A stretch of 28,989 nt of DNA from an uncultured Collinsella sp. (lineage in GTDB: Bacteria > Actinomycetota > Coriobacteriia > Coriobacteriales > Coriobacteriaceae), in the NCBI GenBank assembly GCA_905194675.1, contig CAJJTG010000028.1, positions 1 through 28,989 of the forward strand, read 5' to 3'. Of the stretch, positions 15,705 through 22,253 are shown in pieces (the first letter of the stretch is position 1; each line of letters opens with the position of its first letter). The notes under the pieces are model-generated. The model was not told where the DNA came from. It ran no database searches and was given only the letters and a program-made list of their open reading frames with translations. A program made the translations under genes and the position numbers.

Positions 15705-16709
15705 CTAACGCAACATATGCGCGACCAGCTCGGCACGAGTTCCGATACCAAGCTTGGCATACACTCCTGATAGGCGGTTTTTAACGGTGCCCGGCGATAC
15801 TCCCATATGACGTGCGATTTCGGCGTTGGTCCACCCACGACAGGCGAGCATGGCCATGGTGAATTCCGTGGTCGTTAAATCGTCGGCAACGTCCTCGCCC
15901 GAATCGGGATTGTGGATGCGCCGCCAGCCGTAGCTGAATCGATACGTGATCTCGATGATGCGTGCGAAATCGTCAGGGTATTGCGATTTTAGGCATGCCT
16001 CGATGAGTCCCTGCAAAAGGCCATGGTGTTCGCCGATGAGTTCGATAAGGCCGTCGGGGCGCGCAATGTCCCAAGCGGCGCCAAAATGCGCTTTTGCGGC
16101 GTCGACGTCTTTGAGACTCATACAGGCCATCGAAGCCGACAAGTGCAGGAATAGCTCCGAGATGGGGTAGCTTCCCTGTTTCATAATCAGGGCGTTTTCC
16201 GCCATGCCCAGGCTGCGGCCGTATTCGCCGCGCAGATACAACGCGTGCGCCATCACGTAGCTGGCGAACAGGCGCAGGCCTTCGGGCAGATGCGCCGCAA
16301 GTGGATAAAACTCTTCGGCAGAGTACGGGGAAGGCAAGTGCAACAGGACGCTCGCGGCGGAGGCGAACAGGATATGCGTGGCGTGGACGGCAGACGATTC
16401 CTCGTCAGTTGGCGTATCGAGGATGCCCGCAAGGCAACGACGGGCATCGGCGATACGGTTGAGCGACAGACTGGCATATCCGCAGATAAGGCATGCGGAA
16501 TAGCGCAGTGCGGGGTCGGTGGCGTCAAGATAGGGGCGTGCTGTCTCGGCGGCGAGTGTGGCCTGTCCGCGAAAGTACAGCGCTTCCGCCGTGGCGATGG
16601 TGCGTGAATCGGGGTCGGAAATGCCTGCAACCGCAGCGTCAATCTGCCCCGGCACAAAGGCGGTGCACATCAACGGCATGGGAATGCGCGGGTAGCCATC
16701 GCAGTCCAT
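15705..16709 (-). CDS. LuxR-family transcriptional regulator
   Basis: A 334-residue protein. The C-terminal about 57 residues are a GerE/LuxR helix-turn-helix (TTTEFTMAMLACRGWTNAEI..., GVSPGTVKNRLSGVYAKLG), with the recognition helix at about 302-318. The N-terminal about 250 residues are alpha-helical with repeated ALYLRGEYG/ALRYSACLI-like helices suggesting TPR-like repeats; no receiver domain is present. The ATG at 16709 follows GGGAG; an upstream in-frame extension lacks a site. It lies 155 bp upstream of the surface protein gene on the same strand, which suggests that it activates this gene; the signal is unknown. Confidence 0.85.
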   Translation of the reverse strand: MDCDGYPRIPMPLMCTAFVPGQIDAAVAGISDPDSRTIATAEALYFRGQATLAAETARPYLDATDPALRYSACLICGYASLSLNRIADARRCLAGILDTPTDEESSAVHATHILFASAASVLLHLPSPYSAEEFYPLAAHLPEGLRLFASYVMAHALYLRGEYGRSLGMAENALIMKQGSYPISELFLHLSASMACMSLKDVDAAKAHFGAAWDIARPDGLIELIGEHHGLLQGLIEACLKSQYPDDFARIIEITYRFSYGWRRIHNPDSGEDVADDLTTTEFTMAMLACRGWTNAEIARHMGVSPGTVKNRLSGVYAKLGIGTRAELVAHMLR

Positions 16710-16726
16710 CTTCCATCTCCCAACAG

Positions 16727-16856
16727 CTGGCAACACTAGCAGCAATTGTGCTCCTGTTGCTCGGGACTGGAATTTGTGGTTATCGCCTACGATTATGCCG
16801 AACGTATAAAGGAAGAGCCTATTGGCGATGCTCCCAAGGTGGCTACCGAAGCCTAG
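16727..16856 (+). pseudogene. Possible frameshifted remnant of a small membrane protein
   Basis: In one plus-strand frame the DNA reads QQLATLAAIVLLLLGTGIC, a membrane-helix-like stretch. Within about 10 bases another frame continues as VVIAYDYAERIKEEP and ends in KVATEA and a TAG at 16854-16856, with codon choice like that of true genes here. Joined by a one-frame shift they would make a one-helix protein with a charged tail. No good start codon or ribosome site is present, so this may be a decayed gene or chance. Confidence 0.3.
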
Positions 16857-16934
16857 CTGACCTCGACATTAGGAAAAATTGCCACCCCTGCAAAAAGCTC
16901 CGTCGCAGCGATGGGAAACGAACCTCGCTCTGCA

Positions 16935-16940
16935 TATAAT
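16935..16940 (+). promoter_or_regulatory. -10 box of the guaA promoter
   Basis: A perfect TATAAT with a G/C-rich spacer and a poor -35 (TGGGAA at 16912-16917) lies 66 bp before the guaA ATG. No purine riboswitch structure is evident in the short leader. Confidence 0.5.
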
Positions 16941-17006
16941 GAGGTCATATGACGGTGCGTTTGCATACGTGCAACGCATTCCCATCGAACCGAAAAGGAG
17001 CTTTGC

Positions 17007-17987
17007 ATGGATCCCAACAAGCGTCCCGACGACATGGTGCGTATCACCACTCCCGAACTTGCCCAGGCGTTCATCGAAGAGCAGGTTGCTGCAATCCGTG
17101 AGCAGATCGGCAACAAGAAGGTCCTGCTGGCCCTTTCTGGCGGCGTTGACAGCTCGGTCGTCGCGGCGCTGCTGATCAAAGCCATCGGCAAGCAGCTCAT
17201 CTGCGTGCATGTGAACCACGGCCTGATGCGCAAGGGCGAGAGCGAGCAGGTCGTCGACGTGTTCCAGAACCAGATGGACGCCAACCTGGTTTACGTGGAC
17301 GCCACCGACCGCTTCCTCGATAAGCTCGTCGACGTCGACGAGCCCGAGACCAAGCGCAAGATTATCGGCGCCGAGTTTATCCGCGTGTTCGAGGAAGAGG
17401 CCCGCAAGGTTGGCGACGAGGTCAGCTTCCTCGCCCAGGGCACCATCTACCCCGACATTCTGGAGTCACAGGACGGCGTGAAGGCTCACCATAACGTTGG
17501 CGGTCTGCCCGAGGATCTGCAATTTGAGCTCTGCGAGCCCGTTAAGCTGCTGTACAAGGACGAGGTGCGCGTCGTGGGCCGCGAGCTCGGCCTGCCCGAG
17601 AACATGGTTGAGCGTCAGCCGTTCCCCGGTCCTGGCCTGGGCGTCCGCTGCCTTGGCGCCATCACCCGTGACCGTCTCGAGGCGCTGCGCGAGGCCGATG
17701 CCGTCGTGCGCGAAGAGATCGACAAGGCCGGCCTGACCATCTGGCAGTACTTTGCCGTAGTGCCCGATTTCCGCGCTACCGGTGTGCGCGAGGGCAAGCG
17801 CGCCTACGACTGGCCCTGCATTATTCGCTGCATCAACACCGTCGACGTCATGACCGCCGAGGTGCCTGAGCTCGACTGGGCGCTGCTCAAGCGCATTACC
17901 GCTCGCGTGACCGCCGAGGTCCCCGGTATTTGCCGCGTTTGCTACGACCTCACGCCGAAGCCCGTTGGCACGGTCGAGTGGGAGTAA
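17007..17987 (+). CDS. guaA: GMP synthase, ATP-pyrophosphatase subunit (glutaminase domain absent)
   Basis: A 326-residue protein that matches only the C-terminal part of bacterial GuaA. The PP-loop SGGVDSS lies at 44-50. It keeps KRKIIGAEFIRVFEEEA, LAQGTIYPDILES, SHHNVGG-like AHHNVGGLPEDL, the dimerisation-domain signature QPFPGPGLGVRCLG (about 208-221) and the usual ending GTVEWE. It adenylates XMP and aminates it to GMP. In most bacteria a glutamine amidotransferase domain of about 200 residues is fused in front; here it is lacking, as in archaeal two-subunit enzymes, and no glutaminase gene is in the window. The start is supported by AAAAGGAG and by the fact that upstream frames are closed. 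A single-gene unit, terminated by the hairpin at 18068-18099. Confidence 0.93.
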   Translation: MDPNKRPDDMVRITTPELAQAFIEEQVAAIREQIGNKKVLLALSGGVDSSVVAALLIKAIGKQLICVHVNHGLMRKGESEQVVDVFQNQMDANLVYVDATDRFLDKLVDVDEPETKRKIIGAEFIRVFEEEARKVGDEVSFLAQGTIYPDILESQDGVKAHHNVGGLPEDLQFELCEPVKLLYKDEVRVVGRELGLPENMVERQPFPGPGLGVRCLGAITRDRLEALREADAVVREEIDKAGLTIWQYFAVVPDFRATGVREGKRAYDWPCIIRCINTVDVMTAEVPELDWALLKRITARVTAEVPGICRVCYDLTPKPVGTVEWE

Positions 17988-18020
17988 GCTAACTCAGCTG
18001 GCAGGCGACGAGAACTAGCA

Positions 18021-18053
18021 GATGTGACAAAGGGACAGCCCCTTTGTCACATC
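18021..18053. repeat. Dispersed palindrome, copy 1
   Basis: Arms GATGTGACAAAGGG and CCCTTTGTCACATC around a short ACAGC loop. First of four copies in the window, located between convergent guaA and the histidine kinase gene. The inner stem has one A-C mismatch not present in the other copies. Confidence 0.9.
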
Positions 18054-18067
18054 CTCGATATTATGTG

Positions 18068-18110
18068 CGGGATGGTACGCCACGCGGCGTGCCATCCCGT
18101 TCGTTATTTT
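18068..18110 (+). terminator. Terminator hairpin joined to palindrome copy 1
   Basis: CGGGATGGTACGCC and GGCGTGCCATCCCG form a 14-bp stem (one G-T pair) with loop ACGC, followed by a T-rich tail TTCGTTATTTT. It ends guaA; it also overlaps the very end of the convergent kinase gene. About 90 percent identical to the hairpin at 22125-22156. Confidence 0.75.
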
Positions 18111-19252
18111 AATGAGCCGAGTGCGCGAGTGGGAAGAGTTACGAGCATGGTCGTTCCGCGCTCCGAGCTCTTTTCGACCTCGATGGAGCCGCCGTGGAGC
18201 GCGGCGATCTCCCAGACCAGCGCAAGCCCCAGCCCCACGCCGCCGTATGCCCTGCTGCGCGATTTGTCGACACGAAAGAAGGGCTGAAAGATGCTCGTCT
18301 GGTATTGCTCGGGAATGCCCGGCCCCTGGTCGCGCACGCGTAGCAGCACGTGGTCGCCTTCGGCGCAGGCGTTGATTTGCACGGTCGAGTTGGGCGCGCT
18401 GTAACGTATGGCGTTTTCGGCCAAGTTGAACAGCAGCCGATAGATTAGCGTATCGCTGCCGATCGTTTGCGCGTCGCCCTCACTTGTAAGCGTGATGTCT
18501 TTTTGCTCGGCAAGGGGCGCCAGGTCCGTGAGTACTTCTTCGATCATCGGCGCAAGGTCAATCGCATCGTTGCAAGGGACACTGCGCAGCTCGCTCATCT
18601 CGAGCAGGGTCTTTGTCATGTGCGTCATTCGCTCGGTCTGCTCCTGCAGCAGCCCGAGCAGGCTCGCTGTATCGGCGTCGACGTCGGGGTGCTCGGCGCA
18701 AAACAGCTCAACCTGGGCCTGCATGAGCGCAAGCGGCGTGCGCAGTTCGTGCGCCGCATTGCCCGTAAACTGTCTTTGTGCGGAAAATCCCTCGTCAAGG
18801 CGGGCAATCATGTCGTTAAACGACGCGCTGCAGCGCCTGAGTTCAGAGGGCACGTCCTCGCTGATTTTTGTGTCGGCGAGGTTGTCGGGCCGCACGCTCT
18901 CGACTTGCGTCGCAAAGAAGCGCAACGGCCGCAGCGCATGTCCGCTTACAAAGTAGGCCAGCACGCCGCCGAGCAGCGTCACCGCCGCAGTTATATACCA
19001 GCTCGTCGCGCCAAACGATTCTTGGGCGTCGTTCACGACGATGGTCAGCGCGTCGTCGAGCTCTTTGTTTGTCGGGTCAAATGAGCTGGGCGAGGCCGCC
19101 TCCACCTTGCTGTGCGCCGATAGTTCATTGCCGATCGAGTCCATGTAGCGCATGCCGGAGTAGCCAACCAGGCAATTCATAAGTACGCAGGTTGAACATA
19201 TCAGCAGTGCCGTCATCAACGTGATGCGCCACTGCAGCGACAGCCGCTTCAT
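18104..19252 (-). CDS. Sensor histidine kinase (two-component system)
   Basis: A 382-residue membrane kinase. Transmembrane helices lie at about 10-31 and 85-104, enclosing a short extracytoplasmic segment of about 50 residues. A HAMP-like region is at about 105-155. The phosphoacceptor is His168 (NAAHELRTPLALM). ATPase boxes follow: N box NLAENAIRYS, G1 DQGPGIP and G2 GGVGLGLALVW. It belongs to the OmpR/PhoR-partner class. Its ATG overlaps the stop of the response regulator (ATGA), so the two are co-translated. The signal is unknown; the divergent redox operon is the natural target candidate. Confidence 0.92.
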   Translation of the reverse strand: MKRLSLQWRITLMTALLICSTCVLMNCLVGYSGMRYMDSIGNELSAHSKVEAASPSSFDPTNKELDDALTIVVNDAQESFGATSWYITAAVTLLGGVLAYFVSGHALRPLRFFATQVESVRPDNLADTKISEDVPSELRRCSASFNDMIARLDEGFSAQRQFTGNAAHELRTPLALMQAQVELFCAEHPDVDADTASLLGLLQEQTERMTHMTKTLLEMSELRSVPCNDAIDLAPMIEEVLTDLAPLAEQKDITLTSEGDAQTIGSDTLIYRLLFNLAENAIRYSAPNSTVQINACAEGDHVLLRVRDQGPGIPEQYQTSIFQPFFRVDKSRSRAYGGVGLGLALVWEIAALHGGSIEVEKSSERGTTMLVTLPTRALGSLK

Positions 19253-19923
19253 TTGCCGTCCTCCATAACGTAGCCTTCGCCGATTCGGTTGCGGATGGGG
19301 TCGTGCCCCAACGCACCGCGCAGCTTTTTTCGCAGCGACGAGATATGCACGCGGGTCGCGTTGCTAAAGCTGTTGACGCTGCTGTCCCATACATGCTCGA
19401 TAAGCTCTTCCTGGCTCACCGGCCGCCCCTGGTTAAGCATCAGGTATTCCAAGATGCCGGTCTCCTTGCGCGTGAGGGATAGGGTCTCGCCGCCCACGGA
19501 GGCGAGGCGCGCCTTGGTGTCAAAGCTCAACAATCCACAGGCTAGAACAACGTCGTTTTGCGTAAAGCGCCTGAGCGTGAGACTGCGTATGCGTGCCGCC
19601 AGCTCGTCAAGATGGAACGGCTTGGTGAGGTAGTCGTTGGCGCCCGCATCGAGCCCCGCTACCTTGTCGGAGACCTCGCCACGTGCCGAGAGCACAAGCA
19701 CCTTGGTCTCACAATCAGTTGTCCTGAGTTGCCTGAGCACGGTCATGCCGTCGACATGGGGGAGATTGAGGTCGAGCACGACAAGATCAAAGGTCTCGAC
19801 ATCGAGCAGGTCGAGGGCCTGCTGCCCGTCGTAGCAGCAGTCGACGCTATAGGCCAAGTTGCGCAGGCTGCGTGCGATCGCATCGCACAGCGCCCGCTCG
19901 TCCTCGATGACCAAGATGCGCAT
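19249..19923 (-). CDS. OmpR-family response regulator
   Basis: A 224-residue regulator. The receiver domain covers residues 1-115 with the acidic pair Glu7-Asp8, phosphoacceptor Asp51 (VVLDLNLP), Ser79 (VLSARG) and Lys101 (LTKPF). The winged-helix DNA-binding domain covers about 125-222 (LTRKETGILEYLM, VHISSLRKKLR, IRNRIGEGYVM). The ATG is preceded by AAGGAG. It is the first gene of the kinase operon and is transcribed away from the CXXC/4Fe-4S/TlpA operon, sharing an 89-bp intergenic region. Confidence 0.94.
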   Translation of the reverse strand: MRILVIEDERALCDAIARSLRNLAYSVDCCYDGQQALDLLDVETFDLVVLDLNLPHVDGMTVLRQLRTTDCETKVLVLSARGEVSDKVAGLDAGANDYLTKPFHLDELAARIRSLTLRRFTQNDVVLACGLLSFDTKARLASVGGETLSLTRKETGILEYLMLNQGRPVSQEELIEHVWDSSVNSFSNATRVHISSLRKKLRGALGHDPIRNRIGEGYVMEDGK

Positions 19924-19961
19924 AACGTTCTCCTTGCATAATCATTCACGCTTAACACGGA

Positions 19962-19970
19962 TTTTATAGT
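19962..19970. promoter_or_regulatory. Overlapping divergent -10 elements
   Basis: TTTTATAGT reads as TATAGT on the plus strand (19965-19970) for the redox operon and as TATAAA on the minus strand (19967-19962) for the response regulator operon. Neither has a good -35, which suits activator-dependent promoters. Confidence 0.4.
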
Positions 19971-20012
19971 CGGTATGGTCCAATGGGTCGCGAAACGAAA
20001 GGAGTGGTCAGA

Positions 20013-20159
20013 TTGTTCAAAGCGATTAAGCCTGTGGCGCAGGTGGCTTTGCTGATCGTTGGGGTAGCCATGGTTGGCTTTGGAATTATGCGCGGCGAGG
20101 CAGATGCCGTGCTGGCCAAGGCAATCAGGCTGTGCTTGGAGTGTATCGGAATTGGATAA
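20013..20159 (+). CDS. CD1871A-type small CXXC motif protein
   Basis: A 48-residue peptide starting with TTG: one membrane helix (about 8-25), then MRGEADAVLAKAIRLCLECIGIG. The ending with GE...VL.KA...CLECIGIG is that of the CD1871A family of CXXC proteins, which occur next to 4Fe-4S membrane proteins and TlpA lipoproteins in anaerobes; Cys41 and Cys44 are the motif. The TTG has AAAGGAG at 8 nt. The stop overlaps the start of the next gene by 8 bp, so the two are coupled. It probably hands electrons or thiols to its operon partners; the biochemical role is unproven. Confidence 0.85.
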   Translation: MFKAIKPVAQVALLIVGVAMVGFGIMRGEADAVLAKAIRLCLECIGIG

Positions 20160-21063
20160 AAGAAAAAACACTGCATCGCATCTTTTAGCGCGATTTCGTG
20201 GATTGATTCAGGCGGCGGCGACGCTTGCGACCAATATTCACCTGCCTAACTTTGCCAAGGGCGGCATCTACCAGGGAGCGGGCAAAGCCGTCTGCGTGCC
20301 GGGCCTCAACTGCTACTCGTGTCCGGCGGCCTCGGGTGCGTGCCCCATCGGGTCGTTTCAGTCTGTAGTGGGATCGTCTAAGTTTAGCTTCTCGTATTAC
20401 GTGACCGGTACGCTCATTTTGCTCGGCGTGCTGCTGGGACGCTTTGTATGCGGGTTTCTGTGCCCGTTTGGCTGGATGCAGGAGCTTCTGCATAAGATTC
20501 CCGGCAAAAAGCTCTCGACGAAAAAGCTCAAGCCGCTCACGTACATCAAGTACGCCGTGCTGCTGTTTGCCGTGGTGCTGCTGCCCGTTCTGGTAGTCAA
20601 CGATGTGGGCATGGGCGACCCGTTCTTTTGCAAGTACATCTGTCCGCAAGGCGTGCTCGAGGGCGCGATTCCGCTGTCCATCATGAATACGGGAATCCGT
20701 TCCGCGCTGGGAAAGCTCTTTACCTGGAAGCTCGCAATCCTCATTGTGGTTGCGGTGCTGAGCGTGCTGTTCTACCGCCCCTTCTGTAAATGGATTTGCC
20801 CCCTCGGTGCGTTTTATGTACTCATGAACAAGGTGTCTTTGCTGGGGATCCAGGTTGACCAGTGCAAATGCGTCTCGTGCGGCAAGTGCGCCAAGGTGTG
20901 TCAAATGGACGTGGACGTTACGCGTACGCCCAACCATGCCGAGTGCATTCGTTGCGGCAAATGCGTGGGCGCGTGCCCCGTCGATGCTATTAGCTTTCGC
21001 TATGGGCTGGGTGTGACGGGCGACAAACCCGCGCAGTCCACGCAAGCCTGCGAAAACAAATAG
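20152..21063 (+). CDS. NapH/CcoG-like membrane 4Fe-4S ferredoxin protein
   Basis: A 303-residue integral membrane protein. About four to five hydrophobic segments (81-99, 131-150, 192-207 and shorter ones) are each followed by cysteine motifs: CGFLC at 100-104, CKYIC at 160-164, CKWIC at 212-216. These are typical of NapH/YccM/NosR-C polyferredoxins. The C-terminus has two cytoplasmic 4Fe-4S clusters (Cys240/243/246/250 and Cys265/268/271/275). An N-terminal CX5CX2CX6C set (Cys48, 54, 57, 64) may bind another metal. I choose TTG at 20152, since a longer frame would overlap the CXXC gene almost fully; TTGGAG lies 10 nt upstream. It probably moves electrons across the membrane to the lipoprotein TlpA. 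Confidence 0.88.
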   Translation: MDKRKNTASHLLARFRGLIQAAATLATNIHLPNFAKGGIYQGAGKAVCVPGLNCYSCPAASGACPIGSFQSVVGSSKFSFSYYVTGTLILLGVLLGRFVCGFLCPFGWMQELLHKIPGKKLSTKKLKPLTYIKYAVLLFAVVLLPVLVVNDVGMGDPFFCKYICPQGVLEGAIPLSIMNTGIRSALGKLFTWKLAILIVVAVLSVLFYRPFCKWICPLGAFYVLMNKVSLLGIQVDQCKCVSCGKCAKVCQMDVDVTRTPNHAECIRCGKCVGACPVDAISFRYGLGVTGDKPAQSTQACENK

Positions 21064-21098
21064 GTACCTATATAAGTTTCGATATAAACGGAGGAACC

Positions 21099-22061
21099 AT
21101 GAAACTGTCAAAAATTGCGGCTCTGTTGATGCTGCCCGTGCTGGCGCTGACTCTCGCGGCGTGCTCTGCCCCCAAGGGCGACGCGAAGGGTGCTACGAGC
21201 GGCGATGCGCAGATTGCCGAGCTTGTGGCACAAAAGCCGTCGAGCGCCGAGGAGGCGGCCGAGCTGTACCAGCAGCTGCTGCAAAAGGAAAACGAGATCT
21301 TTGCGAGCGATAACGCCCTATGGGAAAAGGTGTTCCTTGCGGCCAACAAAGACACTCCCATGATTGAGGACGGCAAGAACTACGGTGACTTCTTGCTCGA
21401 TACCATCGAGGGCGCCAAGGATCAGTTTGCGGCTGACGAGCTTAAGACGCTTAAGGCCGGCGCGCAGCAGGTCAAGGAGATCGAGGACAAGCTCATGGCG
21501 CTGGAGAAGGAGTTCCCCGGATGTGGCAGCACGCCCGGCGAGGGGGAGAGCGTCGATGCCTCGACCGCAGGGATGACCAACGGCGAGAGCGAGGAGACGA
21601 AGTTCCCCAGCTTTAAGGGTAAGGACCTGGACGGCAACGATGTAAACAGCGACGAGCTGTTCTCCAAGAACAAGGTCACCGTCATGAACTTCTGGTTTAC
21701 CACCTGCAAGCCGTGCGTGGGAGAGCTGGGCGATCTGGAGAAGCTCAACAAGGAGCTTGCCGAGAAGGGCGGTCAGGTCGTGGGCGTTAATTCCTTTACG
21801 CTCGACGGCAACAAAGACGAGGTGGCCGATGCCAAGGACGTGCTTTCCAAGAAGGGCGTGACGTATAAAAACATCTGGTTTAAGTCGGATAGCGAGGCCG
21901 GAAAGTTCACCTCCAACCTGTACTCGTTCCCGACCACCTACGTGATCGACCAGAACGGTAACATCGTGGGAGAGCCGATCATGGGCGGTATCAACTCTGC
22001 TGAGCAGCGCGAGGCGCTCAACAAACTGATCGATCAGGCACTCGCGAAGAGCGAACAGTAA
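21099..22061 (+). CDS. TlpA-family thioredoxin-like lipoprotein
   Basis: A 320-residue lipoprotein. The signal peptide has lipobox LTLAAC, with Cys22 as the lipid anchor. Residues about 35-150 form a helical, charged domain unique to this group. The C-terminal thioredoxin fold (about 170-320) has the redox centre Cys203-Lys-Pro-Cys206 in NFWFTTCKPCVGEL and the cis-Pro loop FPTTYVID. It acts outside the membrane as a disulfide reductase, likely fed by the 4Fe-4S membrane protein before it in the operon (35-bp gap). The ribosome site is CGGAGGA. The operon ends in the terminator at 22125-22162. Confidence 0.9.
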   Translation: MKLSKIAALLMLPVLALTLAACSAPKGDAKGATSGDAQIAELVAQKPSSAEEAAELYQQLLQKENEIFASDNALWEKVFLAANKDTPMIEDGKNYGDFLLDTIEGAKDQFAADELKTLKAGAQQVKEIEDKLMALEKEFPGCGSTPGEGESVDASTAGMTNGESEETKFPSFKGKDLDGNDVNSDELFSKNKVTVMNFWFTTCKPCVGELGDLEKLNKELAEKGGQVVGVNSFTLDGNKDEVADAKDVLSKKGVTYKNIWFKSDSEAGKFTSNLYSFPTTYVIDQNGNIVGEPIMGGINSAEQREALNKLIDQALAKSEQ

Positions 22062-22077
22062 ATCCGAATGCGACAAA

Positions 22078-22110
22078 GGTGTGACAAAGGGACAGTCCCT
22101 TTGTCACACC
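22078..22110. repeat. Dispersed palindrome, copy 2 (perfect 33 bp)
   Basis: GGTGTGACAAAGGGAC, a single A, and the exact complement. Compared with copy 1 the second base pair changed from A-T to G-C on both arms at once. A partial extra unit, GCGACAAAG, lies just before it (22070-22078). Confidence 0.92.
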
Positions 22111-22124
22111 TTCGATGTTATGTG

Positions 22125-22162
22125 CGGGATGGTGCGCCATGCGGCGTGCCGTCCCGTTTTTT
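22125..22162 (+). terminator. Intrinsic terminator of the redox operon, joined to palindrome copy 2
   Basis: CGGGATGGTGCGCC and GGCGTGCCGTCCCG pair over 14 bp (three G-T pairs) around ATGC, followed by TTTTTT. It begins 47 bp after the start of the palindrome, exactly as in copy 1. Confidence 0.85.
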
Positions 22163-22253
22163 GTTCGCTACATTCCTTACTGGTACCGGCAAAAAAGCTG
22201 ATAGAGTAGGTCAAACGTGTCGAACGCGAACGGCGGGGGAGAGGTTGCCGTCC

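Noticed and set aside
16941..17006. Possible purine riboswitch before guaA
   Set aside because: The leader is only about 60 nt and lacks the three-way junction pattern; nothing conserved is seen.
18021..18053. TGTGA/TCACA resembling a CRP site
   Set aside because: CRP half-sites are 6 bp apart; here they are separated by 19 bp of further paired sequence, and the copies lie at gene ends.
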